The notes: generated by a model not told the origin, from the letters alone. 64,000 nt of DNA from Planctomycetaceae bacterium (GCA_007694185.1 RECD01000100.1:62001-126000), one strand, 5' to 3'; counted from the first letter of the stretch, positions 37,997 through 47,130 are shown. A program made the numbers and translations.

Positions 37997-38518
37997 TTAA
38001 CTGATTTGCCCATCCTGGGGACACGGAGATTTCACGGCCCGAACAAGATTTTCAAGGGGGCCGAACAGTTTCTGAAACTGCTCTCGCACCAAACCTCGCA
38101 CGCGTTCGTCTGTATCGATTGCCGAACCCTGAGGAGTCGAGCATTTTTCCAGAACCAAACGGGCTAATACCGTCGTCCGTCCGCCTTTCTCTCCGCTAGC
38201 CTTCACCGAAACGAACTGACCCTCTTCCTTGGTTCGCTGGACTTTTACGGTCAGCGTCTCACCGGGACAGAGAAAATCACCGAACTTGACGCTCTTGACT
38301 TCGCTGAGCACGACGAGCGGGTCGGCGAAATCGTTTCCCGTCCGGATCATCCAGGCCGCCGCTTGGTGCAAAGCCTCGAGCATCATCACGCCCGGCATCA
38401 CCGGAAACTTGGGGAAGTGATCCGCCAAGTACTCTTCATCGGCACGCAGGGTTCGCTCGGCGACCAGCCGTTCGCCCGGCACCAGTTCCACGATTCGATC
38501 CAACTGGCAGTACTTCAT
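37997..38518 (-). CDS. fabZ: 3-hydroxyacyl-ACP dehydratase FabZ family
   Basis: 173-aa hot-dog dehydratase with the complete active site: His34 in DHFPKFPVMPG and Glu48 in VMMLEALHQ. It converts 3-hydroxyacyl-ACP to trans-2-enoyl-ACP. Strands VLSEVKSVKFGDFLCPGETLTVKV are typical of FabZ. The C-terminal 40 residues (after VLEKCSTPQGSA) are an extension. First gene of the fabZ-ACP-hot-dog-KAS cassette; a 177-nt gap separates it from the ACP gene. Divergent from alaS across a 294-nt region with two inverted repeats. Confidence 0.9.
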   Translation of the reverse strand: MKYCQLDRIVELVPGERLVAERTLRADEEYLADHFPKFPVMPGVMMLEALHQAAAWMIRTGNDFADPLVVLSEVKSVKFGDFLCPGETLTVKVQRTKEEGQFVSVKASGEKGGRTTVLARLVLEKCSTPQGSAIDTDERVRGLVREQFQKLFGPLENLVRAVKSPCPQDGQIS

Positions 38519-38812
38519 GGCGACCGATGGGTTGGGACCAGCAGGAAACGAAAAACGTCACGCGAGCCCGCCAACTCGCTGCACGCGGGCGGTAAAGACA
38601 ACCGATCCCCGAGTGAAACACGACGTGTGCCGGTCGGCTCAGGCAAGAGAATAGTGTTCTCTGGCTTTCGTCTCAACCGGACCATCGCTCGGTTTCGGAC
38701 GCCGGTTCCGGCCGTTATCATCGCAGCGATTCGGGCGACCTGGCCGAGTCCGTCACTCGGCAGGACGGCCCCTCCGAATTGTTCCACACCCGCACCCGCC
38801 CCGGCGATCCTG
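38519..38812. promoter_or_regulatory. Divergent intergenic region fabZ/alaS with two inverted repeats
   Basis: 294 nt between divergently transcribed fabZ and alaS. GCCCGC (38566-38571) pairs with GCGGGC (38585-38590), and AGAGAA (38646-38651) with TTCTCT (38657-38662) around 5 nt. These are possible operator or leader hairpins; no clear -35/-10 pair was found. The frame from 38363 running into alaS here is not convincing as coding. Confidence 0.35.
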
Positions 38813-41704
38813 ATGAAGACCGACGAACTGCGCGAAAAGTACCTGGCATTTTTCGAGACGAAGGGCTGCGTTCGGCAACCGAGTGACGTGTTGGTCCCCA
38901 CCTGGGACCCCTCCGTGCTGTTCACCCCGGCGGGAATGAATCAGTTCAAGGATCACTTCCTGGGCAAGGTGAAGCTCGATTTTACCCGCGCGACGACCTG
39001 CCAAAAGTGCCTCCGTACCGGGGACATCGACAACGTCGGGCGGACGGCTTATCACCACACCTTCTTCGAAATGCTCGGCAACTTCAGCTTCGGCGATTAC
39101 TTCAAGCGAGAAGCGATCCACTGGGCGTGGGAGTTTCTGACCGACCGGCGGTGGCTGGGGATCGATCCCGATCGGCTCAGCACGACCGTCTACAAGGACG
39201 ACGCAGAGGCCAGGCGGATCTGGTGTGACGAAGTGGGGCTCCCGTCGGCGCGGGTCGTCGGGATGGACGAGGACGAGAACTTCTGGCCGGCCAGCGCCCC
39301 GAGTCTCGGCCCGGATGGGGTCTGTGGCCCGTGCAGCGAGATCTATTACCAATTGGATGGCGGCGGGGCGGTCGAGATTTGGAACCTCGTCTTTACCCAG
39401 TTCAATCGGGTGGGGGAGCCGCCGGATAACCTGCGGCCGCTGCCGAGCCAAAACATCGATACCGGGATGGGGTTGGAACGCTGTGCGAGCGTCCTGCAGG
39501 GGGTTCCGACCAACTACCACATCGACATCCTGCGGCCGATCGTCGAGGCGGCGGCTGAGGTCACGGGGGTCCCTTACGATTACCGTAGCGATCATGGTCG
39601 CCGGCTCCGGCGGATCACCGACCACGTCCGGGCCTGTACCTTCGCTGTTCATGAAAACGTCTACCCCGGGGCGAACGGGGCCAAGTACGTTATCCGGCGG
39701 CTGATCCGGCGGGCGGTTTTGGACGGGCACCAAATGGGGCTCCGTGACCCGTTCCTGTTTCGGCTGGTCGAATCCGTTGCGGAGGCGATGAAGGGACAAT
39801 ATCCCGAGCTTTCCGACACGATCCCTCGGGTCGCGGACGTGATTCGCGGGGAGGAACAGCGATTTTTCGGCACCATCGACGGTGGCTTGGAAAAAATCGA
39901 GCGGCTGTTCGATCAGATGCGATCGGATAACACCTCGATCGTGGCCGGGGGACGAGCGGCCGAACTCTACACGAGCTTCGGTGTGCCGCCGGAATTGCTT
40001 CAGCAGTTGGCGGCCGAACGCGGCTTCACGTTCGACTGGGCCGGCTATCAAGCGGCGATGCAGACCCATGCCGAGATCAGCGGTGGCGAACAGGCTCGGT
40101 TGTTTCAGACCGGCCCGCTGGAAACGCTGAAGGAGGCGCTGCGTGAAACCCCCTTCGTCGGATATGAGCAATCGGACTGCCAAGCTGTCGTGAAGGGGAT
40201 CATTTTTGGAGATGGCGAGGCGGCCGAAGACGGCGGCCTGCTGCTCGGGCACATCGCGGCCGAAGCCGATCCGGTCGGCAACGCTTCGTCAGAGCTCGCA
40301 TCGCCGGATCCTGCGGCGCCGAAACCTACGTTTCCGAAGTTAAGGGTCGTGTTGTCGCAGACCCCGTTTTATGCCGAATCGGGGGGCCAGGTCGGCGACA
40401 CCGGCACGATCCGCGGGGACGGTTTTCGGTTTTTGGTAACCGACACCCAGAAGCACGCCGGCCTGATCGTCCATCACGGGCAACTCGTCGAAGGCGAATT
40501 GCGGGAGAACGTCGAGTGCACGGCCGAGGTCGATCTGGAACGCCGTGACGCGCTTCGCCGAGCCCATTCGGCGACCCACATTCTGCACTACGCGTTGCAG
40601 AGAAACATCGGCAAGCACGCCCAGCAGCAGGGCAGCAAGGTGGACGCGGATTGGTTGCGGTTCGATTTTTCACAGCCTCAGGGGCTAGATGAAGAGACGC
40701 TCGCCAAGATCGTCGCCGATGTCACGGCCAAGGTCGCTGAGGACGAGCCGATCGGTTGCCAAATCGTGTCGCTAGCGGATGCCCGGCAGGCCGGGGCGAT
40801 GATGCTGTTCGGCGAAAAATACCCAGATCCGGTACGGATGGTTTCCATGGGGGAATTCAGCCGTGAGCTTTGCGGCGGGACCCATCTTGATTCGACCGGT
40901 CAGGTCGGCCCGTTCGAACTGATCGCCGAGGAGAGCGTCTCGGCGGGGACTCGCCGTGTCGTCGCCCTCACCGGCGCTAAGGCGACGGCTTACCGGGAAG
41001 CGATCGCGGCCGCGGTCAGCGTGGCTTGTGAACGGCTGGGGTGTGCCCCGCAGCGGCTGGTCGAGCGGGTTGCGGAGTTGGTCGCAGAGGTCCGTTCGAT
41101 CAAAAAAGACATCGCCGCCGGCAAAGGAGGTCAACTGCCCACTGCGGCTAAGCCTACCGCAGCCCCGCCCGCGACCGCGGTCGACTACGAACTTGCGAAG
41201 GGCCAACTTCGTGATGCGGCCCGACTGCTCAACGTGACCGCCGTCGACGTTCCGCAGCGGATCGCCGGTCTGTTGGAGGAACGCGAGAAGCTGGTGAAAG
41301 AGTGGCAGGAATTGACTTCCGGCGGTCAGCTTTCCGCTGAGGATCTGCTCGCCCAGGGCGAAGCGGTCGGCGACGTGATCCTGGTCGTTGCCCAAACGCC
41401 AGGTGGCAATCCGAATCGGATGCGCGGCTGGATCGATTCGATCCGCAAGACCAGCCCCAAGCCGGTGGCCGTCCTGCTGGCGTCGACGCAGGATGACAAG
41501 GTGTTGTTGGTGGGAGGTCTCAGCCACGCGTTGGTCGAGCAGAAATTGAGTGCGGGCAAGTGGGTCGGCGACGCCGCGCGGGCCGTTGGTGGCGGGGGCG
41601 GAGGTCGCCCCGATCTGGCGCAAGCCGGCGGTAAGGATGTCGCCAAGCTGCCCGCGGCGTTGGCCGCGGCCCGGGATCAAATGCGGTCCTGGCTGAAGGG
41701 CTGA
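38813..41704 (+). CDS. alaS: Alanine--tRNA ligase
   Basis: Class II alanyl-tRNA synthetase, 963 aa (typical about 875). The catalytic core starts at MKTDELREKYLAFFETKG with AGMNQFKDHFLG, TCQKCLRTGDIDNVGRT and FFEMLGNFSFGDYFK. The editing domain has the zinc site HSATHILH and ELCGGTHLDSTG. A C-Ala region with GGGGGRPDLAQAGG ends the protein. A short insert (about 30 residues, beginning AAEADPVGNASSELASPDP) separates the core from the editing domain. ATG 38813 fits the family N-terminus; the extended frame back to 38363 is excluded for lack of homology and because of the divergent fabZ gene. Confidence 0.96.
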   Translation: MKTDELREKYLAFFETKGCVRQPSDVLVPTWDPSVLFTPAGMNQFKDHFLGKVKLDFTRATTCQKCLRTGDIDNVGRTAYHHTFFEMLGNFSFGDYFKREAIHWAWEFLTDRRWLGIDPDRLSTTVYKDDAEARRIWCDEVGLPSARVVGMDEDENFWPASAPSLGPDGVCGPCSEIYYQLDGGGAVEIWNLVFTQFNRVGEPPDNLRPLPSQNIDTGMGLERCASVLQGVPTNYHIDILRPIVEAAAEVTGVPYDYRSDHGRRLRRITDHVRACTFAVHENVYPGANGAKYVIRRLIRRAVLDGHQMGLRDPFLFRLVESVAEAMKGQYPELSDTIPRVADVIRGEEQRFFGTIDGGLEKIERLFDQMRSDNTSIVAGGRAAELYTSFGVPPELLQQLAAERGFTFDWAGYQAAMQTHAEISGGEQARLFQTGPLETLKEALRETPFVGYEQSDCQAVVKGIIFGDGEAAEDGGLLLGHIAAEADPVGNASSELASPDPAAPKPTFPKLRVVLSQTPFYAESGGQVGDTGTIRGDGFRFLVTDTQKHAGLIVHHGQLVEGELRENVECTAEVDLERRDALRRAHSATHILHYALQRNIGKHAQQQGSKVDADWLRFDFSQPQGLDEETLAKIVADVTAKVAEDEPIGCQIVSLADARQAGAMMLFGEKYPDPVRMVSMGEFSRELCGGTHLDSTGQVGPFELIAEESVSAGTRRVVALTGAKATAYREAIAAAVSVACERLGCAPQRLVERVAELVAEVRSIKKDIAAGKGGQLPTAAKPTAAPPATAVDYELAKGQLRDAARLLNVTAVDVPQRIAGLLEEREKLVKEWQELTSGGQLSAEDLLAQGEAVGDVILVVAQTPGGNPNRMRGWIDSIRKTSPKPVAVLLASTQDDKVLLVGGLSHALVEQKLSAGKWVGDAARAVGGGGGGRPDLAQAGGKDVAKLPAALAAARDQMRSWLKG

Positions 41705-41733
41705 ATCCTCGTCTATGATCGCGAAGCAGCCGG

Positions 41734-41747
41734 GGCCGCCGGCGGCC
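41734..41747. repeat. 14-bp perfect palindrome between alaS and dgcN
   Basis: GGCCGCC/GGCGGCC, a loopless perfect palindrome in the 74-nt alaS-dgcN gap. It could be a protein-binding site or simply GC-rich chance; no T-tract is present. Confidence 0.25.
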
Positions 41748-41778
41748 GTGTTACCCTTTCCAGTCCCGAACCGCCGAG

Positions 41779-42918
41779 ATGCTCGTGACCGACGTCGTTG
41801 ACCCGTTGATCGTACCGCCCCACGGCTCGGGAGATGGGGAGCCCGGTTCGGGCTCCGCCGACCTAGTGCGGCTGAGCGGGCACCGCTCGATCGTGCTGTT
41901 GACCGAAGGCTTCACGACGCCGTTTTTGGCGAAGACCGCGATCAACCTGCTGAAGTATCGCAGCGACGACATCGCGGCGCTGGTGGAGCGGGGTTCGTCG
42001 GTGAAGACGACCGGCGAGTTGCTCGGGGTCGGCGATAGCGTGCCGGTCATCGATCGTTTGTCCGCCGTGGCTCGCGCCGACGCCCTGTACGTGGGGATCG
42101 CACCCCCGGGTGGGAAACTGCCGGAAGCTTGGCGGCCGATCATCCTGGAGGCGATCGCCCGGCGGCTTGACATCGTCTCCGGACTGCACGAATTTCTGGT
42201 CGACGATCCCGAGTACGTCGCGGCGGCACGAACTCACGGCGCCCGGCTGATCGACGTCCGCAGGAACCGGTTCAAGGCGACCGGCACCGGAAAAAACTTT
42301 CGCCCGGGCTGTGTTCGCGTGCATACCGTCGGCCACGATTGCAGCATCGGCAAGATGGTCGCCTCGCTCGAAGTTCAATTGGGGTTGGTCGCCGCCGGGC
42401 ACGATGCGGCCTTTTTGGCAACGGGCCAAACGGGGATCATGATCTCGGGTCGGGGCGTGCCGATCGATTGTGTCGTCTCCGATTTCGTCAGCGGCGCCGC
42501 GGAACAGTTGGTCGCGGAGCATGAGCAGCACGATTACCTGCTGGTCGAGGGGCAAGGCAGCCTGACGCATCCGGCTTTCTCCGCCGTCACGCTCGGCCTG
42601 CTGCATGGCTGTGCGCCGGACGGACTGATTTTTTGCTACGAGGCTGGCCGGAAAGTGGTGAAGGGGTTCGACCCGATCCCGATTCCCGATCTGGAAAAGC
42701 AGCTCGATTTCTTCCTCGCTGCCGCCAATTTTCGCCACCCTTGCCGGCTGATCGGCGTCGCGATCAATTCCCGCACCTGGACGCCGGACGAGGCGGCGCA
42801 AGAGGTCGAGCGGGCGGAGCGACGGTTCGGTGTCCCGGCCTGTGACGTCTATCGGCACGGCCCCGACAAGTTGGTGGACGCCACCATTCGACTCCGTCAA
42901 CAACTCGTGGGTGAATGA
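41779..42918 (+). CDS. dgcN: DUF1611 P-loop protein, DgcN-like (D-glutamate N-acetyltransferase)
   Basis: 379-aa DUF1611 protein. DgcN of this family acetylates D-glutamate as the first step of a two-enzyme D-Glu catabolic route (established for marine bacteria and haloarchaea). A Rossmann-like N-terminal domain (DDIAALVERG, ARADALYVGIAPPGG) precedes a P-loop-like HTVGHDCSIGKMVASLEVQLG (about residues 187-207). Later segments DYLLVEGQGSLTHPAFSAVTLGLLHG and PDGLIFCYEAGR fit the family. The next gene is an enolase-superfamily epimerase and overlaps it (ATGATGG), which is the genetic arrangement of dgcN-dgcA. Substrate is inferred from this pairing, not seen directly. Confidence 0.72.
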   Translation: MLVTDVVDPLIVPPHGSGDGEPGSGSADLVRLSGHRSIVLLTEGFTTPFLAKTAINLLKYRSDDIAALVERGSSVKTTGELLGVGDSVPVIDRLSAVARADALYVGIAPPGGKLPEAWRPIILEAIARRLDIVSGLHEFLVDDPEYVAAARTHGARLIDVRRNRFKATGTGKNFRPGCVRVHTVGHDCSIGKMVASLEVQLGLVAAGHDAAFLATGQTGIMISGRGVPIDCVVSDFVSGAAEQLVAEHEQHDYLLVEGQGSLTHPAFSAVTLGLLHGCAPDGLIFCYEAGRKVVKGFDPIPIPDLEKQLDFFLAAANFRHPCRLIGVAINSRTWTPDEAAQEVERAERRFGVPACDVYRHGPDKLVDATIRLRQQLVGE

Positions 42919-43964
42919 TGGAACTGCGTCTGCACCAATTGGAACTCCCGCTGGCTGACCCGTTCACGATCGCTCGCGGTACGATCACGCACCAGTTGAG
43001 CTTGCTCGTCGAACTCCGTGACGGGCCGTTGGTGGGGCTGGGTGAGGTCACCGTCGACCACTATTACGGGCACACGTTCGAGTCGATGACCCGGTCGCTC
43101 AAAGCCGCCGAGGAGGAACTCGATCGTTATGCCGACTCACCCCCGGAACAGGTCTGGGAGCGGATGTTGCAGCGGATGGACGGCGATCACTTCGCCCTGT
43201 CGGCGCTCGATTTGGCCGCCCACGACCTGTGGTCCAAGAAGCTGGGGCAGCCCTGTTGGCGAACCTGGGGATTGGCTTGGACGGCTGTCCCCGAATCGAG
43301 CTACACGATCGGCATCGACCGGATCGAGCGGATGGTCGAGAAACTCGAAAAGCGACCCGGTTGGAGAATCTACAAGGTCAAGCTCGGGACGGACGAAGAC
43401 GTCGAAATCGTCCGTAGCCTCCGGGAACACACCGCCGCCCGTTTTCGCGTCGACGCAAACTGTGGCTGGACGGTCGAGCAGACGATCGCCATGTCGCGGG
43501 AATTGGCGGGGCTGGGAGTCGAATTCATCGAGCAGCCGCTGCCGGCCGAAGCGTCGGAGGCGGAGCGTCGTGCGGCATTCGAAGGCTCTCTCTTGCCGCT
43601 GATCGCCGATGAGAGCTGCCGGATCGAATCGGACGTTTTGGCCTGTCATGGCAGTTTTCACGGGGTCAACGTCAAGCTTTGCAAGTGCGGTGGCTTGACC
43701 CCCGCGTTGGGCATGCTGCGGCAAGCTCGAGAACTCGGTCTGCAAACGATGGTCGGTTGCATGGTCGAAACCTCGGTCGGAATCAGCGCGGCGGCCCAGT
43801 TGTTGCCGCTACTCGATTACGCCGACTTGGACGGCGCGATCCTGCTGGCCGCCGATCCGGTGGACGGGGTGCGGATCGATCATGGCAAGGTCGCTCGTCC
43901 GGACTCGCCCGGGTTGGGGGTCCGCTGGGCCGGAGCGTCCTCCCCAGAGCCACTCTCATTTTAG
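42915..43964 (+). CDS. dgcA: Enolase-superfamily epimerase, DgcA-like (N-acetyl-D-glutamate racemase)
   Basis: 349-aa member of the enolase superfamily, dipeptide-epimerase/MLE branch. The second KxK catalytic Lys is in YKVKLGTDED; metal ligands are in RVDANCGW, EFIEQPLP and LIADESC; the opposite Lys is in VNVKLCKCGG. A capping domain with ITHQLSLLVELRD is at the N-terminus. With its partner DgcN it would convert N-acetyl-D-glutamate to N-acetyl-L-glutamate; alternatively it is an L-Ala-D/L-Glu or other dipeptide epimerase. The ATG overlaps the dgcN stop. Family assignment is firm, substrate is inferred from the neighbour. Confidence 0.75.
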   Translation: MMELRLHQLELPLADPFTIARGTITHQLSLLVELRDGPLVGLGEVTVDHYYGHTFESMTRSLKAAEEELDRYADSPPEQVWERMLQRMDGDHFALSALDLAAHDLWSKKLGQPCWRTWGLAWTAVPESSYTIGIDRIERMVEKLEKRPGWRIYKVKLGTDEDVEIVRSLREHTAARFRVDANCGWTVEQTIAMSRELAGLGVEFIEQPLPAEASEAERRAAFEGSLLPLIADESCRIESDVLACHGSFHGVNVKLCKCGGLTPALGMLRQARELGLQTMVGCMVETSVGISAAAQLLPLLDYADLDGAILLAADPVDGVRIDHGKVARPDSPGLGVRWAGASSPEPLSF

Positions 43965-43971
43965 GTGACCG

Positions 43972-44730
43972 ATGCGTGTTCAGGTGGTGATCCCCGCGCG
44001 GTTGGCGTCGACGCGGTTGCCGGAAAAGTTGTTACTCCCGGTGGGTGGAAAATCGATCCTTCAACATACCTACGAGGCGGCGACGCGGTCCCTTGTGGCC
44101 GATGGGGTGATCGTAGCGGTCGACGATCCTCGGTTGGCCCATGAGGTCAGCTCGTTCGGTGGCGTCGCCCGCTTGACCAGTCCCGACTGCCAAAGCGGAA
44201 CCGACCGCATCGCGGAGGTGGCGGCGGAGATGCCCGCAGCCGGCATCTTCGTGAACGTTCAAGGGGATGAACCGGAGATCGACCCGGCGGCGATCGATTT
44301 AGTCGCGCAGACGCTGATCGATTATCCCGAGGCCGACGTGGCCACCGTCGCCAAGCCGATCCGCGATCCTCAGGCCCTGATCGACCCGAACTGCGTCAAA
44401 GTCGTCATCGGCCATGGCAACCGGGCGATCTTGTTCAGCCGCGCGGCCATCCCTTTCCCCCGCGACGGGGCGACGCTCGATTGGTTGCGGCGCGAACCTC
44501 CGATCTACTGGCACCACATCGGGCTGTACGCCTATCGCCGCGATTTTTTGTTATGGTTTGCCCAGCAGCCTCCCGCCGACATCGAGTTGGTCGAGAAGTT
44601 GGAGCAACTCAGGGTGATCCATGCCGACCGCCACATCGTCGTGGCGAGGCTCGATGAGGCGGCGGGCGGGATCGACACCTTGGAAGATTATCAAGCCTTT
44701 CGGGCCCGCTTCGAAGGCGATTCAGGCTGA
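43972..44730 (+). CDS. kdsB: 3-deoxy-manno-octulosonate cytidylyltransferase
   Basis: CMP-Kdo synthetase that activates Kdo for LPS inner-core assembly. The 252-aa product has the family N-terminus VIPARLASTRLPEKLLLPVGGKS, the second conserved block DCQSGTDRIAEVAAEM with NVQGDEPEIDP, and HHIGLYAYRRDFLLWF with EKLEQLRVIHADR. All motifs are intact. Presence of KdsB implies Kdo-containing LPS, consistent with a diderm planctomycete. It follows dgcA by 7 nt and may share its transcript; its 3' end overlaps the opposing methyltransferase by 9 nt. Confidence 0.95.
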   Translation: MRVQVVIPARLASTRLPEKLLLPVGGKSILQHTYEAATRSLVADGVIVAVDDPRLAHEVSSFGGVARLTSPDCQSGTDRIAEVAAEMPAAGIFVNVQGDEPEIDPAAIDLVAQTLIDYPEADVATVAKPIRDPQALIDPNCVKVVIGHGNRAILFSRAAIPFPRDGATLDWLRREPPIYWHHIGLYAYRRDFLLWFAQQPPADIELVEKLEQLRVIHADRHIVVARLDEAAGGIDTLEDYQAFRARFEGDSG

Positions 44731-45576
44731 ACGTCGAAACACGTATTCGTTGCAGCCCCAGCCGCCTCCGACCGTCTTGAGCATCCGTAATTCGAAGCCG
44801 GATCGGATCAGCGGGTTGATGATCCCGTCTGGGCTGGAAACCTCGAACGGCCAACCACCGATCCAGTCGACCCAGTCGTGCCAGACCGACATGCCGCGGT
44901 CACGCTTCTTGGATCTCCAATCCTCCAGCGGCAAAGGATTTCGCCCGGAACACAAGCGGGCGAGTGAAAAACGAAGTTCCCAGCCAGCCGCGATCGATGC
45001 CACGTAGACGGGACGGAGCCACGGGGGCAGCCGGTGATAAAACCGCTTGACCCGTGCCCAGCGGCGGCTCGGTCCTCCTTGGTCGTGGTAGATCGCCAAC
45101 ACCAATCGGCCCCCGGGCGCGACCAGGTCGCAAGCGGCCTCGATCGCTGGCCACATCCTGCCGGTATGATGCAGCACTCCCCAAGCGTAGGCGATGTCGA
45201 AGCGGCCCAGCCCTGCGATGAAGTTCTGGTCGAGGATCGAGCCGTGGAGGATTCGCCACGGGGGGCCGGGCGCGGTGCCCGAATCGACAGTCCCCCGCGG
45301 TTCGCATCGTTCTCGAAGCGTTTCGGTGCAACGGACGCTCTGCTCATCGAAATCGAACGAGGTGACCTGCGCCCCGGCCAGGTGTGCGGCCAAGCTGACC
45401 AGGCCACTACCGCAGCCGATGTCGACGAAGCTGCGGCCGGCCAGGTTCGTGTCGGCGCCGAGCAGTCGTTCGAGGCCTACGGCCGCCGCTTCCACCCGGT
45501 CGCGATCGATCGTTGAGAGGAAGTCCTTCCAATTCTCACCAAATCGGAAGCGGGTCGAATCGGCGGTGGGAGGCAT
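44722..45576 (-). CDS. Class I SAM-dependent methyltransferase
   Basis: 284-aa methyltransferase with SAM motif I VDIGCGSGLVSLAAHLAG, acidic motif II TSFDFDEQSV, and motif IV in FDIAYAWGVLHHTGRM. Residues of about 165-225 (HRLPPWLRPVYVASIAAG) could include a membrane-adjacent helix. The substrate cannot be inferred; similar proteins methylate quinones or small molecules. ATG 45576 was chosen over a GTG at 45588; no Shine-Dalgarno helps decide. It overlaps the end of kdsB (tail-to-tail). Confidence 0.85.
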   Translation of the reverse strand: MPPTADSTRFRFGENWKDFLSTIDRDRVEAAAVGLERLLGADTNLAGRSFVDIGCGSGLVSLAAHLAGAQVTSFDFDEQSVRCTETLRERCEPRGTVDSGTAPGPPWRILHGSILDQNFIAGLGRFDIAYAWGVLHHTGRMWPAIEAACDLVAPGGRLVLAIYHDQGGPSRRWARVKRFYHRLPPWLRPVYVASIAAGWELRFSLARLCSGRNPLPLEDWRSKKRDRGMSVWHDWVDWIGGWPFEVSSPDGIINPLIRSGFELRMLKTVGGGWGCNEYVFRRSA

Positions 45577-45818
45577 GGCCAGGTTCACCCCAGCAGCTGG
45601 GGCGGGGAGCGGAGCGGCGAAGTTTGCAGGGGTGGATCGGCGTTGCGGCCGGTCTTACGAGCCGGGCCGGTCGCCAACGGTTCGCGCAGTCTAGTCGATC
45701 GCACCGCCCTCGTCTCGGACGGCCGGGGTTTGGTAGTCTGATGCCGGTTGTCGCCATCCCGACGCCCGGTCTGACGAGCGGTCGGCCGATCCGTCTCCAC
45801 CGGCCCCTTGCCGTCGAC

Positions 45819-47084
45819 ATGCGCCGCACCCTGCTGCTGATTCCTCACGAGATCGCCTCCGTTCCCCTCTTCGGGTTCGGTTTGCTATTCGCCTTACTCG
45901 CGTTGGCGGCCTTGGTCGTTTCGATCCGGGTCGTCCGACAAGGCGGGAGTTTGTTAGACCATTGGTCTCGCAGCGGGCTGATTTGGGCTTTGTCCGCTGC
46001 CGCGATCGTCTGGGGGGTGCCCGCGATCGAATTGACGAACATCGATGGCGACCCGGTCGGGCTGCCGGTCCGTGGCTACGGTGTGATGCTACTGCTGGGT
46101 GTCGTCGCGGCGGTCGCGCTCGCGATCGCCCGGGGACGGCGATACGGGCTGCGGGACGAATTCATTTGGGGGCTCGCGCCGTGGGCGATCGTCGGGGGGC
46201 TGATCGGGGCCCGCGCGTTCTACGTGATCGAGTACCGCGACCAATTCTTCGTCAGCGACCCACTGACGACGCTGCGGCGGATCGCCAATTTCACCGAGGG
46301 CGGCTTGGTGGTTTACGGCTCGTTCATCGGCGGCTTTCTGGCGGGTTGGATTCACGTGTATCGAAATCGTGTCTCCGCCCTGACGGTAGGGGATGTCGTG
46401 CTCCCGACCATGTTGCTCGGGTTGGCGCTGGGTCGGATCGGCTGCCTGCTCAACGGTTGCTGCTATGGCGGCTCATGCCAAGACGGTTGGGCGGCATTGC
46501 ACTTTCCCAACGGCAGTCCGGTTTATCAGGATCAACTCGCCAGTGGCGGGCTTGTCGGGATCGAGTTGTCAGCCGATCGGACCGAGGTGCTGGCGGTCCG
46601 TCCCGGTTCGCCGGCTGCGGCTCGCGGGATCCTGCCCGGACAAGCGGTCAGGCATTTCAACGTGGTCCGGTCAATCGAGTCGGCCGATCCTCGGCGGCCG
46701 GCGGAGGAAACGCCGTTCGGCCTCGTCGCCGAGATCGGCGGGCGGGAGCACTACTGGTCCGCTCTTGACCTGCCGGCCACGGCCAATCCGGTGTGGCCGA
46801 CCCAAATCATCAGCGCGATCGGGGCGATCACGTTGTGTGTGATGCTCTGTTTCGCCTCCCGGTTCGTCACCCTCCCTGGAGTGATCCTGTTCGCCGGCGC
46901 GATCGGGTACGCGATCATGCGGTTCCTGATCGAAAGGCTCCGCAGCGACGAGCCGGGGCAATTCGGCACCCAGTTGACCATTTCTCAGTGGGTTAGCTTG
47001 ATCGTATTCGTCGTCTCGGCCGTTTCCCTGATCGCGTTGGCCATTCGCGGCCAGCCGATTCGTCCGGCGGATTCGTCGGCCTGA
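45819..47084 (+). CDS. lgt: Prolipoprotein diacylglyceryl transferase with periplasmic insert
   Basis: Lgt adds a diacylglyceryl group to the lipobox Cys of prolipoproteins in the inner membrane. At 421 aa it is longer than the usual ~280. Helices include FGFGLLFALLALAALVVSI, GYGVMLLLGVVAAVALAIA and VLPTMLLGLALGRIG; the signature GGLVVYGSFIGGFLAG and GRIGCLLNGCCYGGSC are present. Residues of about 240-322 form an extra soluble segment (EVLAVRPGSPAAARGILPGQAV) that looks PDZ-like and is inserted before the last helices. ATG 45819 is preferred because the product begins like family members (MRRTLLLIPHE); ATG 45741 is in frame upstream. Confidence 0.85.
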   Translation: MRRTLLLIPHEIASVPLFGFGLLFALLALAALVVSIRVVRQGGSLLDHWSRSGLIWALSAAAIVWGVPAIELTNIDGDPVGLPVRGYGVMLLLGVVAAVALAIARGRRYGLRDEFIWGLAPWAIVGGLIGARAFYVIEYRDQFFVSDPLTTLRRIANFTEGGLVVYGSFIGGFLAGWIHVYRNRVSALTVGDVVLPTMLLGLALGRIGCLLNGCCYGGSCQDGWAALHFPNGSPVYQDQLASGGLVGIELSADRTEVLAVRPGSPAAARGILPGQAVRHFNVVRSIESADPRRPAEETPFGLVAEIGGREHYWSALDLPATANPVWPTQIISAIGAITLCVMLCFASRFVTLPGVILFAGAIGYAIMRFLIERLRSDEPGQFGTQLTISQWVSLIVFVVSAVSLIALAIRGQPIRPADSSA

Positions 47085-47101
47085 CGGTTCATCCCGAACC
47101 G

Positions 47102-47130
47102 CGCGAGCGATCGGCCATCCCGTTCGCTCG
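47102..47130. terminator. Candidate bidirectional terminator between lgt and smpB
   Basis: Arms GCGAGCGA (47102-47109) and TCGCTCGT (47123-47130) pair over 8 bp with one G-U, loop 13 nt, between two genes that converge. No T-tract on either side, so it is only a positional candidate. Confidence 0.4.

Noticed and set aside
38363-38812. N-terminal extension of alaS by 150 residues
   Set aside because: It would overlap the divergent fabZ gene, and AlaRS begins at MKTDELREKYLAFF; the extension is Arg/Pro-rich without homology.
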